A DNA stretch of 64,000 nt from G965197555 sp965197555 (GCA_965197555.1 OZ240213.1:558001-622000), one strand, 5' to 3'. Shown: positions 16,131 to 26,029, counted from the stretch's first letter. Numbers and translations: made by a program. The notes: a model not told the origin generated them from the letters alone.

Positions 16131-17340
16131 CTATTCCGTTCAGCCTGAGCTTGTCGAAGGCCCACCAAGGTGGTTCGACAACATGCCCTGAGTCTGTCGA
16201 AGGACTCGCCTCGAGCGGCAGGTCCCGTTTGGCCTGAGCTTGTCGAAGGCCCGTCACGAAAGACCGTCTTGCGCGTCCCGGGTCTGTCGAAAGACCGTTG
16301 CCCCATGGTTCGACAAGCTCACCACGAACGGGTTGCCCCGGTCGGCCTGAGCTATTAGCTGGGTCGCCATAAGGGGATTCTCCCGTTCGGCCTGAGCTTG
16401 TCGAAGGCCCGTCACGAAAGACCGTTGCCCCGTGGTTCGACAAGCTCACCACGAACGGGTTGCCCCGGTCGGCCTGAGCTATTAGCTGGGTCGCCATCAG
16501 GGGATTCTCCCGTTCGGCCTGAGCTTGTCGAAGGCCCACCAAGGTGGTTCGACAACATGCCCTGAGTCTGTCGAAGGACTCGCCCCGAGCAGCAGGTCCC
16601 GTTCGGCCTGAGCTTGTCGAAGGCCCGTCGGGAAAGACCGTCTTGCGCGTCCCGGGTCTGTCGAAAGACCGTTGCCCCGTGGTTCGACAAGCTCACCACG
16701 AACGGATTGCCCGGTAGGCCTGAGCTATTAGGTGGGTCACCATCAGGGGATTCTCCCGTTCGGCCTGAGCTTATCGAAGGCCCATCACGAAAGACCGTCT
16801 TGCGCGTCCCGGGTCTGTCGAAAGACCGTTGCCCCATGGTTCGACAAGCTCACCACGAACGGGTTGCCCCGGTCGGCCTGAGCTATTAGCTGGGTCGCCA
16901 TAAGGGGATTCTCCCGTTCGGCCTGAGCTTGTCGAAGGCCCACCAAGGTGGTTCGACAACATGCCCTGAGTCTGTCGAAGGACTCGCCCCGAGCGGACTG
17001 TCCCGTTCGGCCTGAGCTTGTCGAAGGCCCGTCACGAAAGACCGTCTTGCGCGTCCCGGGTCTGTCGAAAGACCGTTGCCCCGTGGTTCGACAAGCTCAC
17101 CACGAACGGGTTGCCCCGGTAGGCCTGAGCTATTAGGTGGGTCATCAGCAGGGGATTCTCCCGTTCGGCCTGAGCTTTGTCGAAGGCCCACCAAGGTGGT
17201 TCGACAACATGCCCTGAGTCTGTCGAAGGACTCGCCCCGAGCGGACTGTCCCGTTCGGCCTGAGCTTGTCGAAGGCCCACCAAGATAGTTCAGCAAGCAT
17301 GTCCTGAGCCCGCCGAAGGGTCCACCGACTGACCTGCCAT
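16131..17340. repeat. modular array of palindromic TGAGCTTGTCGAAGG repeats
   Basis: About 1.2 kb built from three modules. A is CCCGTTCGGCCTGAGCTTGT plus CGAAGGCC. B begins CACCAAGGTGGTTCGACAAC (copies at 16163, 16537, 16941, 17189). C begins CGTCACGAAAGACCGTCTTG and contains GGTTCGACAAGCTCACCACG plus AACGG, the reverse complement of the A core. The order is roughly A-B-A-C-A-c-A-B-A-C-A-C-A-B-A-C-A-B-A, where c lacks about 30 internal bases. Opposed cores allow long hairpins. Copies differ by single bases. Several frames stay open but encode only the repeat, so no gene is called here. Confidence 0.9.
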
Positions 17341-17371
17341 GGCCTATAAGAACTAGAAGGGTCGAAAGCCC

Positions 17372-17836
17372 TTACCCCTCCACGGCTACGATCATCTCCA
17401 CCTCTACTGAGGTGTCCAACGGGAGGCTGCCCATGCCGACCGCGGAGCGGGCGTGACGCCCTTGGTCACCGTATAGCTCCACCAGCAGGTCCGAGGCACC
17501 ATTGCCGATCAAGAAGTGGCGGTCGAAGTCCGGATCGGCGTTAACAAAGACCAGGAGCTTCACAACCTGCTTCACTTTGTCCAGATCGCCGATGGCGTCC
17601 TTGATGCTTGTCAGGCAGTTTATAGCCGCCAGCTTCGCCGCCTCGTATCCTTGGTCCACCGTCACGTCCTTTTCAACTTTACCGGGGTTGAGCACCGAAC
17701 CGTCGGCCTGACGAGGAAGATGGCCCGCCACAAAGAGAAGGTCGCCCACGCGGACGGTGGGTACGTAATTGGCTACAGGAGCGCTGGCCGCCACCAGCTC
17801 TAGGCCCATGTCCGCGATCTTTTGCTCCACTCGCAT
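17372..17836 (-). CDS. RidA family protein
   Basis: 154-residue YjgF/YER057c/UK114-fold protein, ATG with AGGAGG 9 bases upstream. The family motifs GDLLFVAGHLP, QGYEAAKLAAINCLTSIKDA and VKLLVFVNADPDF are present. At the site of the catalytic Arg in RidA enamine/imine deaminases (RLPxxxxVEIE) this protein has SLPLDTSVEVE, so deaminase activity is doubtful. It belongs to the longer RidA-related branch. It is the downstream neighbour of MoeA-PBP on the same strand. Confidence 0.85.
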   Translation of the reverse strand: MRVEQKIADMGLELVAASAPVANYVPTVRVGDLLFVAGHLPRQADGSVLNPGKVEKDVTVDQGYEAAKLAAINCLTSIKDAIGDLDKVKQVVKLLVFVNADPDFDRHFLIGNGASDLLVELYGDQGRHARSAVGMGSLPLDTSVEVEMIVAVEG

Positions 17837-17933
17837 GAAATCTACCTCCTACTTGAATGTGAGTGACTTGCTCAACAAATTTTCACTGTGGTCGACTGCT
17901 TCCATCCCATACGTTTGTTTCGCATTCTCTGTC

Positions 17934-19883
17934 CTATCCCAACTCCGCCACCACCTCGCCCATGTGCGAGACATCGTAGCCGCCCAAGTTGGTGACCTCT
18001 TCGCGAAAAGCCTGCTCCTGTAGCAACGACAGCAGCGGTGCCAACAGCGGGCTATGGTAGTACTTTTGGGGGATCACCAGATCGTACCGCTCCTCAAATA
18101 ACGGTATAAAGTCCAACTCCAGGGCCCGGGACGCGCTGAGTATCCCCAAACCGGCATCAGCCGAACCGCCCTTCACGGCTGCCGCCACGGCCAAGTGGCT
18201 GTACTCCTCCCGCTGATAGCCGTTGACGCGGTTGCTGTCTATGCTCAGCTCTTTCAGCTTATAGTCCAACAGAACCCTGGTACCGGATCCTCGCTGGCGG
18301 TTTACAAATCCCACGCCGGGACGCACCAATGCCTTCAAAGAATCGACTCCCTTGGGATTCCCCGTTGGGACCATCAGTCCCTGGACCCTACCGACTAAAT
18401 TGACCACCACCACCGGGACATCCGGGAGGTATCGGCGGATGTAGGATATATTGTATTCGCCGGTGCCTTCGTCCAGCAGGTGGGAGCCGGCCAAGTGGGC
18501 TTCACCCCGCCTGAGCGCAATCAAGCCGCCAAGACTGCCTATGTGGGACGAGGACAAGCTAACGCCACTGGCGCGCTTTCTTAGGTGGCTGGACATCAAG
18601 TCTAACGTGAGATCATGGCTGCCTATGGCTACGATCGTGTTCTTTACTTCCTCTATGGGACGCAGTAGCTCCACTTCCACTTGGGTTCCCGCATCGAGGC
18701 CTTCAGAAAACCTGGGGATCAACGCCAGGCCATCGGCGCGCACCAGTGAAGTAATGACCCCGGCACCCCTCTGAAGAGGTGTCGCGACTACCTTCTCCCC
18801 AACGCGGCCCAACTTGACCCTCAAGAACTCGTCCTCACCCAGCGGCGATAACACCTTCCGAGTGATCGTAGCGAGAGCTTTCATCCGCCGCGGCACTATG
18901 GCCGATCCCAATAATCGCTCCAGCAACGGCTTCACGAATAGCTCGGCGGTGAGCACGGCGGACACCGGATAGCCCGGCAATCCAATAATGGGCTTTCCCT
19001 CGGCCAACCCAAGTACCACTGGGTGCCCAGGCCTCACGGCTACCCCGTGCACCAACAGCTCTCCCAAGCCTTCCACTACGGAAGCAGTGAAGTCTTCAGC
19101 CCCGGCCGAGGACCCGGCGTTTATGATTACTAATTCGTAGTCCGGCAACGCCTCTTCGGTAATCTTTTTGATTAGCTCATAGTCGTCTATCACAGGGGGT
19201 AGGACTTGGGCGTCTCCGCCCCAATTCCGGATGAGCCCGGACAGCATGATGGAGTTGAACTCAATGATGTCCCCTGGTTTCAGTTCATATCCCAAGGGGA
19301 CAAGCTCGTTGCCAGTGGGAATGATAGCTACCCTGGGTTTCCGCTTGACCGGGACCTGGGTCAAGCCCGCTGCGGCAACGGCTCCCAGGTCTATCGGGGT
19401 GAGTACGCGCCCCTCCGGAAGCACCAACTCCGTCGCCACTATGTCTTCCCCCAAGGGTCTCACGTGTTGCCACGGCGCTACCGGCGTCATGATCTGTACC
19501 GTGGCGTCATCGAGACGCTGCAGGTGCTCGATCATTATCACCGCATCGAAGCCGACGGGCATGGGGGCGCCCGTGTCTACCCAAACAGCCTGGGTGCCCA
19601 GCGTAAGTTGGACCGGCGCGGTCTCACTGGCGCCGGAGGTCTCAGCGGCACGGACCGCCACTCCGTCCATGGCGGCTGCGTCGTAGTGGGGCGATGATAT
19701 CTTGGCCCAGACAGGCTGAGAGGTCACCCGTCCCTGGGCATCGACCAAGGGCACCGATTCCTCCGGCAGACCCGTCAGCGCGCCGGAGGTCTCCAACGCG
19801 TTGAAGAACCGCTGGCTGGCTTCGTCCAGGGGAACGTCTACCAGAAAGTATCGCCTGGGGTTCGGCCGCTCACTCGAGCTCAT
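17934..19883 (-). CDS. MoeA-like molybdenum insertase fused to a periplasmic-binding-like domain
   Basis: 649 residues. The N-terminal two-thirds (about 1-420) is a MoeA: SSPHYDAAAMDGVAV, APMPVGFDAVIMIEH, VAIIPTGNELVP and IIGLPGYPVSAVLTAEL. MoeA inserts molybdenum or tungsten into molybdopterin-AMP. The last 220 residues are a PBP-like domain (VAIGSHDLTLDLM, RQRGSGTRVLLDY, ADAGLGILSASRAL, then LLSLLQEQAFREEV) as in molybdate/tungstate- or LysR-type substrate-binding folds, but without a signal peptide, so it acts in the cytoplasm. This fusion is known from archaea and Dehalococcoidia. It is the second of two moeA-type genes, 41 bases after the first. Confidence 0.9.
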   Translation of the reverse strand: MSSSERPNPRRYFLVDVPLDEASQRFFNALETSGALTGLPEESVPLVDAQGRVTSQPVWAKISSPHYDAAAMDGVAVRAAETSGASETAPVQLTLGTQAVWVDTGAPMPVGFDAVIMIEHLQRLDDATVQIMTPVAPWQHVRPLGEDIVATELVLPEGRVLTPIDLGAVAAAGLTQVPVKRKPRVAIIPTGNELVPLGYELKPGDIIEFNSIMLSGLIRNWGGDAQVLPPVIDDYELIKKITEEALPDYELVIINAGSSAGAEDFTASVVEGLGELLVHGVAVRPGHPVVLGLAEGKPIIGLPGYPVSAVLTAELFVKPLLERLLGSAIVPRRMKALATITRKVLSPLGEDEFLRVKLGRVGEKVVATPLQRGAGVITSLVRADGLALIPRFSEGLDAGTQVEVELLRPIEEVKNTIVAIGSHDLTLDLMSSHLRKRASGVSLSSSHIGSLGGLIALRRGEAHLAGSHLLDEGTGEYNISYIRRYLPDVPVVVVNLVGRVQGLMVPTGNPKGVDSLKALVRPGVGFVNRQRGSGTRVLLDYKLKELSIDSNRVNGYQREEYSHLAVAAAVKGGSADAGLGILSASRALELDFIPLFEERYDLVIPQKYYHSPLLAPLLSLLQEQAFREEVTNLGGYDVSHMGEVVAELG

Positions 19884-19924
19884 AAATGTGGTCCTGAGGA
19901 TTTTTCAGAGGCTTAAGACCAGCC

Positions 19925-21160
19925 CTAGAATAGCCGTACCGGCACCTGCTCGCCCGAGTACAGGCCTCCCTTGTCCAGCGGTACTTGGATGAGGCCATGA
20001 GCCCGCACCAGGGTATAAATGAGGTTGGACTTGCCGAACACCGGCTCCGCGGTCCTCTTGCCACCCGATGTGATTAGACGGACCGGGACGTAATCTTCCC
20101 TGCCCGGCGCGGAAGCCACGTTCCCAACGAGCTCGGCAGTGGTAAACTCGGGTTCCGGGGGACTGGTGCAACCTTGCAGGTAGTAGAGGGCTGGACGCAC
20201 CAGCAGATCAAACACGATCATTGCGGAAACAGGGTTGCCAGGCAAGCCAAATACCGGCTTGCTGCCGACTAGGCCAATAATCGCCGGCTTGCCAGGACGA
20301 AGAGACAGGCCATGTACAAGCACGCCGGGCTCTCCCAGGCTATTGATGACGTCGGCGGTCATGTCCCTGGCGCTAACCGAGCTTCCCGCTGAAAAGACTA
20401 AAACCTCCGCATCTGCTAGTCCCAGACGGGCTGATGACTGCTGTTGCTCAAAATTGTCTGGGGAAATCCCCAGAGGAACAGAAATGCCACCGGCCTGCTG
20501 GGTTAGCGCCGCGATGGTATAGGAGTTCACGTCTCTGATTTGGCCTGGAGCAGGGCTAGCCGCCGGGGGCACGACCTCGTCCCCCATCGACAGAATAGCG
20601 ACCCGGGGTCGATCAGCAACATCCACCTCGGCCACGCCCAGCGCAGTCAGCCCCCCAAGGTCCTGAGGGCGAAGGACATGCCCTTTGGGCAGGATAAAGT
20701 CTCCGGCTTTGATGTCCTCTCCCACTTGGACTACGTTCTCGCCTGGCGCAACAGGCCGCAGGACCTCGATGGTCCGGTCATCCACTCGCTGAGTTTGCTC
20801 CATCATGATCACGGCATCAGCGCCATGGGCCAGCATTCCGCCCGTATAAGCCGTGGCGGCCTCCCCCAAGCCCACGTACACGGAGGCAGCCTGGCCCATG
20901 TCGACGGTACCGACCACAGTAAAGTAGGCCGGTAGTCCCTCGGAAGCCCCAAAAGTATCTGCAGCTCTGAGGGAAAACCCGTCCATGGTCGACCGCGGAA
21001 ATGAAGGCAGGTCTTCCGGAGCGAGTAACTCGGATGCAGCTACTCTGCCTAGGGCCTGGCTGGTGGGGATGCGGCTCCTAGGTACCCGGGAGGCAGAGAG
21101 GTTTTTCAACAGCAGACGCCTGGCCTGCTCGGGGGGTAGTACGTTGAAGAACTCGGGCAT
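19925..21160 (-). CDS. moeA: molybdopterin molybdenumtransferase MoeA
   Basis: 411 residues, full-length MoeA. Visible motifs are LPSFPRSTMDGFSLRA, GGMLAHGADAVIMMEQT, RVAILSMGDEVVP and VFGLPGNPVSAMIVFDLLV. It catalyses metal insertion into adenylylated molybdopterin. It is followed on the same strand by the MoeA-PBP fusion, so an operon of two MoeA paralogues is likely, perhaps one for molybdenum and one for tungsten or for a sensing role (inference). No other Moco genes are in the window. Confidence 0.93.
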   Translation of the reverse strand: MPEFFNVLPPEQARRLLLKNLSASRVPRSRIPTSQALGRVAASELLAPEDLPSFPRSTMDGFSLRAADTFGASEGLPAYFTVVGTVDMGQAASVYVGLGEAATAYTGGMLAHGADAVIMMEQTQRVDDRTIEVLRPVAPGENVVQVGEDIKAGDFILPKGHVLRPQDLGGLTALGVAEVDVADRPRVAILSMGDEVVPPAASPAPGQIRDVNSYTIAALTQQAGGISVPLGISPDNFEQQQSSARLGLADAEVLVFSAGSSVSARDMTADVINSLGEPGVLVHGLSLRPGKPAIIGLVGSKPVFGLPGNPVSAMIVFDLLVRPALYYLQGCTSPPEPEFTTAELVGNVASAPGREDYVPVRLITSGGKRTAEPVFGKSNLIYTLVRAHGLIQVPLDKGGLYSGEQVPVRLF

Positions 21161-21293
21161 AGGGAATGTCCCAACTCGGATTGAGCGGCCACCGTATTAT
21201 ATCTTAAAGACCTCTAACCTCATCGGCATCTGATGGGAGGCTCAGGACTTTCCAGGTCTCCTCCTAACAAAACCCACCCCGATCGCCCCCCTC

Positions 21294-21346
21294 CCGTTCG
21301 TCCTGAGCATGTCGAAGGACGGTGCCGAAGGGCTCGCCACGAACGG
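21294..21346. repeat. dispersed palindromic repeat copy
   Basis: CCGTTCGTCCTGAGCATGTC at the left and CTCGCCACGAACGG at the right. The ends CCGTTCGT/ACGAACGG form a perfect 8-base inverted repeat. This is the same family as the 16.1-17.3 kb array, in the gap upstream of moeA. Confidence 0.75.
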
Positions 21347-21457
21347 ACTTCCCGCGGCCTACAGGGACTTGAGGTGCCCGATAGCGGGAACGGCTTTAGG
21401 GGCAACCGAAGTCCGGAACAGTCGCCTGGGACAGACGGTTGTCATCAAAAGGCGGGG

Positions 21458-21847
21458 CTAGCTGGGAATTCGGACCACCGCCTCCACTTCCACCAGAAAC
21501 TCAGGCCGCACCAATGCTGCCACAACCACCGTAGAGCTAGCTGGAGGATCATTGGGAAAATTCTCGGCCCGCACTTTACTATAAGCGGGATAGTCGGCGA
21601 CATTGGTGAGGAAGCATGTAATCTTGACCACATCCTGCATGGAGGCTCCCACAGCCCCAACGATGGTCTGAATGTTGGACATGACCTGTCTGGACTGGGC
21701 CTCGCAATCCCCCTCGCCCACCAGGTTACCGCCAGCGTCCGTGGACACGTTCCCTGATACAAACAGAAAGTCTCCCACTCTGATCCCCGGGGAAAGCGCC
21801 GGGTTCGGATTAATACCGGATGGTTTAATTACCTGTCGCTCTGGCAT
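21458..21847 (-). CDS. RidA family protein
   Basis: 129 residues, the usual RidA length, ATG preceded by AGGAGG. Motifs: GDFLFVSGNVSTDAGG, QSRQVMSNIQTIV, VVKITCFLTNVADYP and the C-terminal PEFLVEVEAVVRIP. The alignment of the catalytic Arg is unclear (LVRPEFLVEVE against RLPKDxxVEIE), so it may be a Rid subgroup with different chemistry. Together with the RidA at 17.4 kb it brackets the two moeA genes, all on the minus strand. Confidence 0.88.
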   Translation of the reverse strand: MPERQVIKPSGINPNPALSPGIRVGDFLFVSGNVSTDAGGNLVGEGDCEAQSRQVMSNIQTIVGAVGASMQDVVKITCFLTNVADYPAYSKVRAENFPNDPPASSTVVVAALVRPEFLVEVEAVVRIPS

Positions 21848-22063
21848 TCGGTTCCTCCTGTTCAGTTGATCTTACGCTGGCCCTACTGCGTTTACTGACT
21901 TGGGGGTTAGGGGTTGAAGGACTGTTGACCGTTAGGTCGGTGGACCGATTCCCAGCTTAGCCGGCACGGCCTGCAAAATCATGGGAAACGGTATTGGCCT
22001 GGCGTAGCCGGAGTCCCGAAGGACTTCTATGGGGTGAGGTTCCAGGGGCTAGTATAGGACCGG

Positions 22064-24328
22064 TCAGGCTCGGGCCGGCGCCGGCATGCTGGACCGGTCT
22101 CGGGTGACGTCGGTCACGCCGCGGACCCCCTCCAGTTTGGCGAAAAGCTTGCCCAACTGGTCTAGGCCCGTGGTGTGCAAAGTCAGTTCGATGGTTACTG
22201 TGCCATCGGGCAGTTCCTCGGTAATCACCGAAGCGATATTGACATGTTCCTCTGACACCTGGACCGTGATGTCTCGTAACAAGCCCACTCGGTCGTACGC
22301 TTTCATTCTGACCCGGACCGGATAGAGGTCCTTGACGCTGCCCCATTCCACCTTAACGAAGCGCTCATGCTCGTCCTCATTGCGCATACTGGGGCAGTCC
22401 TTCTTGTGGACCGTGACTCCCCGGGTACGAGTAACGAAACCCAGGATCTGGTCGCCGGGAATGGGGTTGCAGCAACGGCCCATTCGGATGAGAAGGTCCC
22501 CCACCCCCAATACCGAGATTCCTGAACTGGGGCTGGAGAGGGGCAGATTGGGCTTGCTCTGCTCTGGGATTGGCTCGGTTTCCTGCCGGGCCTGGGCCAG
22601 CCTATGTGCGAGCTGACTCTCGGTCAAGACGCCGGACCCAAGGCAGGCCAGCAACTCGTCCATGTTGTCGTATTTGCAAAGGGCAAGGACCTCTGGGTCA
22701 TCCAGGTTCTGGTTGAGCCTACGGATTTCGCGGCGCAGCAACTCCCGGCCGCGTTGAATGTTGCTTCCCCGGGCTTGCCTCCGAAACCATTGGCGGACCT
22801 TCTGGCGGCCATTACCGGAAACAACGTAGCCGCGGTTGGGATTGAGCCAGTCCAAGCTAGGTCCGCGATCTGCTTTGGATGCTACGATCTCAACAGTATC
22901 GCCATTTTGAAGCGAGGTATCCAGCGACACCAACCGGCCGTTGACCTTGGCCCCGGTGCAGCGGTGCCCCAGCTCGGTATGAATCTTGTATGCGAAATCG
23001 ATGGGTGTTGAGCCAGCGGTGAGCTCTACAATGGCCCCTTTGGGCGTGTAAACGAAGACTTGGTCTTGGAAAATATCTTGTTTTACAGATTCTATGAACT
23101 CGGCGGTGCCGGCCACGTCCCTCTGCCATTCCAGGAGCTGGCGCAGCCAGGTCATCTTTTCTTCGAAACGCAGGTCCCCGACCTTGCCTTCCTTGTACCT
23201 CCAGTGGGCCGCAACCCCGTACTCGGCGATCTGGTGTTGGTCGTAGGTTTTGACTTGTACCTCCAAGGGCGTACCGCCATCACAAACGACGGTGGTATGC
23301 AGGGCCTGGTACATGTTTTCTTTCGGATTGGCGATGTAGTCGTCGAACTGGCCTGGAATCGGGTGCCATAGCTGATGCACCACCCCCAGTGTCTTGTAGC
23401 AATCCTCCGAGGTATTCACCAAGACCCTGAGGGCGTAGAGGTCGTATATATCCTGAAGCTCCTTGCCTTGAGCAGCGTACTTCTCCATTTTGCAGTGGGT
23501 GCTATATATCCCTTTGGGCCGCCCCACCACCTCGCCTACAACGTTGAAGCTGTGCATCTCCGTCCGGAGCCGTTCGGCGACTTGTTCCACGTAGGCTTCC
23601 CGCTCCTCCCGTTTGGCCGCCAGCATTTTTGAAATCTCCCGGTAGCGGTCCTCGTCAAGGTGGCGAAAAGCCAGGTCGTCCAACCGCCACTTGATTTCCC
23701 AAATTCCCAGACGGTGGGCTAGAGGAGAGTAGATATCCAAGGTTTCCTGGGCGATCCGTCGGCGTTTGTCAGGAGGCAACGCGTCCAACGTCCGCAGGTT
23801 GTGGAGCCGGTCCGCCAGTTTGATAAGCACTACCCGAATGTCCTCCGCCATGGATACCAGCATCTTGCGGAGGCTTTCGGAATACAGGCTGTCTGCGTCA
23901 TCAGGAGAGTCAAATCTAGGGTCAGGGGTGTCCTGCAGCCGAGTATCTATCCGGGTTAGTTTGGTGACGCCGTCTACCAGGGTGGCTACTTCTGCCCCAA
24001 ACCGGGATTCTACTTCTTCCAGGCTGATGCCGCAGTCTTCCACCACGTCATGGAGTAGAGCGGCGATGATGGTATGGGCATCAAGGCGAAGGTCGGCCAG
24101 TACCACGGCAGCTTGGAGGGGATGTGCGATGTAGGGCTCACCCGACTTGCGGGTCTGCCCGCGGTGGCATTCGTCGGCATAGATGTAGGCCTGCCCTACC
24201 AAGTCGATCATTTCGGTGGGCAGATAACCCGACAACCTGTCGATGAGCTCTTTGGCGTTGGCCGTTGCTACCCCATTCTTCTCACCCGAAGACGTGGTTT
24301 GTCTTGGATTAGAGGTATCGAGAACCAC
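22064..24328 (-). CDS. rel: bifunctional (p)ppGpp synthetase/hydrolase Rel
   Basis: Makes and degrades the stringent-response alarmone. 754 residues with a GTG start. Domain order: HD hydrolase (about 30-190; YIAHPLQAA, LLHDVVED, ADRLHNLRTL), synthetase (about 240-360; GRPKGIYSTHCKM, DIYDLYALRV, ENMYQALHTTVV), TGS (about 395-460; VFVYTPKGAIVELTAGSTPI), a helical and Cys-containing region (MGRCCNPIPGDQILGFVTRT), and a C-terminal ACT domain. An intact HD motif suggests both activities are retained. It stands alone with its own upstream gap. Confidence 0.95.
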   Translation of the reverse strand: MVLDTSNPRQTTSSGEKNGVATANAKELIDRLSGYLPTEMIDLVGQAYIYADECHRGQTRKSGEPYIAHPLQAAVVLADLRLDAHTIIAALLHDVVEDCGISLEEVESRFGAEVATLVDGVTKLTRIDTRLQDTPDPRFDSPDDADSLYSESLRKMLVSMAEDIRVVLIKLADRLHNLRTLDALPPDKRRRIAQETLDIYSPLAHRLGIWEIKWRLDDLAFRHLDEDRYREISKMLAAKREEREAYVEQVAERLRTEMHSFNVVGEVVGRPKGIYSTHCKMEKYAAQGKELQDIYDLYALRVLVNTSEDCYKTLGVVHQLWHPIPGQFDDYIANPKENMYQALHTTVVCDGGTPLEVQVKTYDQHQIAEYGVAAHWRYKEGKVGDLRFEEKMTWLRQLLEWQRDVAGTAEFIESVKQDIFQDQVFVYTPKGAIVELTAGSTPIDFAYKIHTELGHRCTGAKVNGRLVSLDTSLQNGDTVEIVASKADRGPSLDWLNPNRGYVVSGNGRQKVRQWFRRQARGSNIQRGRELLRREIRRLNQNLDDPEVLALCKYDNMDELLACLGSGVLTESQLAHRLAQARQETEPIPEQSKPNLPLSSPSSGISVLGVGDLLIRMGRCCNPIPGDQILGFVTRTRGVTVHKKDCPSMRNEDEHERFVKVEWGSVKDLYPVRVRMKAYDRVGLLRDITVQVSEEHVNIASVITEELPDGTVTIELTLHTTGLDQLGKLFAKLEGVRGVTDVTRDRSSMPAPARA

Positions 24329-24589
24329 AACGACCCTTAACTACAGTATTGAGAAATTCTACCTTCTTTAACAAGAAAATGCTATCTCGCTTGGTGAACC
24401 CTCTGCATCCCTGTTGTTAACATGCATCTATTGTAGCCGGTGGAAAATAATATTGCTGGCGGCCCCGCCGCCGTTTTGGGGTTTCCCGTTTTGGCACTTC
24501 CTCGTCATCTTGGACATCTGGACTTGTTTGACGGTCTAATCAGGCCGCTGCTACACTCCCACCTGCTCCAAGGAGCGGAGGCTGGCTGA

Positions 24590-25480
24590 ATGATTGCAAG
24601 AGACATGGTGGGCTACGGCCCGAATCCCCCGGTGGTGGAATGGCCCGAGGGAGCAAAGATCGCTGTTTCCATGGTAGTCAACTATGAGGAGGGCGCCGAG
24701 TACTCCACTCTGGACGGCGACCCTCGGGGTGAAACAGCGGGAGAATCGCCATCACCCGCTGGCCCGGGCCAGCGAGACCTAGCCAACGAGTCCTTCTTCG
24801 AGTACGGCAGCCGGGTCGGGGTCTGGCGCATCATGGACATTCTAGACGCGTACGGTGTCAAGGCCACGTTCTATTGCTGTGCCCTGGCATTGGAGCGGAA
24901 CCCCCTGGTGGGCCCCGCGATTGTCCAGCGAGGACATGAGGTCTTCGGCCACGGCAACCGTTGGGAAGAATATTACAACATGGACAAGGAAACCGAACGG
25001 GCGGCAATCCGAAACGCGGTGGAGTCAATCACCCGCACCACCGGTCAACGGCCTTTGGGTTGGTACACCCGCTACGGCCCCAGCATCAACACCCGGGAGT
25101 TGGTCGTGGAGGAAGGGGGCTTCCTTTACGATTGCAACGCCTACAACGACGACCTGCCATATTACACGCTGGTGAATGGAAAGAACTGGCTGGTCATTCC
25201 TTATTCCCTGGAAGTGAATGACTTCAAATTTTGGCGGGGTGAGTTGATCAGGCCCAGCGATTTCTTCGAGGCTGCCCGGAGTTGTTTCGATACCCTGTAC
25301 CAAGAGGGTGACACGCACCCCAAGATGATGTCGGTCGGGCTCCACTGCCGCATAATCGGCAAGCCCTCCAGGGCCGCCGGGCTCAAACAATTCTTGGAGT
25401 ATGCCAACAGCAAGCCAGGTGTGTGGTTCGCCCGCAGGATCGACATCGCTCGTTGGTGGATGGAGAAGTATCCTCCCTGA
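24590..25480 (+). CDS. polysaccharide deacetylase family protein, PuuE-like
   Basis: 296 residues, NodB-fold, close to the putative allantoinase/urate-catabolism PuuE group. YGVKATFYCCALALERNP, HEVFGHGNRWEEYYNMD, GWYTRYGPSINT, FLYDCNAYNDDLPYY and a late MMSVGLHCRIIGKPSRA match the group, in which the metal site uses His residues rather than the full D-H-H triad. It is thought to act on cyclic ureides or related amides. It opens a run of catabolic-looking genes. Substrate is inferred from the subgroup only. Confidence 0.85.
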   Translation: MIARDMVGYGPNPPVVEWPEGAKIAVSMVVNYEEGAEYSTLDGDPRGETAGESPSPAGPGQRDLANESFFEYGSRVGVWRIMDILDAYGVKATFYCCALALERNPLVGPAIVQRGHEVFGHGNRWEEYYNMDKETERAAIRNAVESITRTTGQRPLGWYTRYGPSINTRELVVEEGGFLYDCNAYNDDLPYYTLVNGKNWLVIPYSLEVNDFKFWRGELIRPSDFFEAARSCFDTLYQEGDTHPKMMSVGLHCRIIGKPSRAAGLKQFLEYANSKPGVWFARRIDIARWWMEKYPP

Positions 25481-25534
25481 CCAGCCCGCTACTCGACTTC
25501 CGTTTAGAGGAGAATTCGTTAGAGGAGGGTCCGG

Positions 25535-26029
25535 ATGAGCGACACAAAAGACAGAGATTTAACGGCCCGTCTCGAGGCGTTGGAAAATCGGGTCAGAGCG
25601 TTGGAGGATGTGGACGCTATCAGAAACTTGAAGGCCAAATACGCTGCGGCCTGCGACGACAATTACAATCCCGATGATATCGCCGAGCTTTTTATTGAGG
25701 ACGCAGTCTGGATAAGCCCCGGCCTGGGTAAGTTTGAAGGGCGGGAAGCGATACGCGGTTTCTTCCGTGGCGCCTCTGAAATTTTCCCATTCGCGATTCA
25801 CTATGGGTTGAACCCTGAAATCGAGGTCAACGGCGATCACGCCACGGGTAGATGGTACCTGTTCATGCCGTGCATTGTAGGCGACGGTAACCGGGCCATG
25901 TGGCGTGCTGGAATCGACGACGAAGAATACGTGCGGGTCAACGGCGAGTGGAAGTATAAGAGCAAGTCGTCCACTGTCCTGTTCAACACGCCCTTCGAGG
26001 AAGGTTGGGCCAAGACCAGGTTTGCCTGA
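25535..26029 (+). CDS. SnoaL-like/NTF2-fold protein
   Basis: 164 residues. A short N-terminal coiled-coil (ARLEALENRVRALEDVDAI) is followed by an NTF2-like domain: IRNLKAKYAAACDD, DDIAELFIEDAVWISPGLGKFEGREAIRGFF, then HYGLNPEIEVNGDHATGRWY. The LEDVDAIRxLKxxYxxxxD start is typical of SnoaL_4-like proteins in aromatic and steroid degradation clusters. Good ribosome-binding site (GGAGGG 5 bases before the ATG). No assigned reaction. Confidence 0.85.
   Translation: MSDTKDRDLTARLEALENRVRALEDVDAIRNLKAKYAAACDDNYNPDDIAELFIEDAVWISPGLGKFEGREAIRGFFRGASEIFPFAIHYGLNPEIEVNGDHATGRWYLFMPCIVGDGNRAMWRAGIDDEEYVRVNGEWKYKSKSSTVLFNTPFEEGWAKTRFA

Noticed and set aside
16105..17296. Several long open frames on both strands across the repeat array
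   Set aside because: They encode only the translated repeat (FDKLR, LRQAQAER patterns) in several frames, have no ribosome-binding sites and no family match.
16131..17340. CRISPR array
   Set aside because: The repeats are modular and palindromic, there are no unique spacers of constant length, and no cas genes are present.
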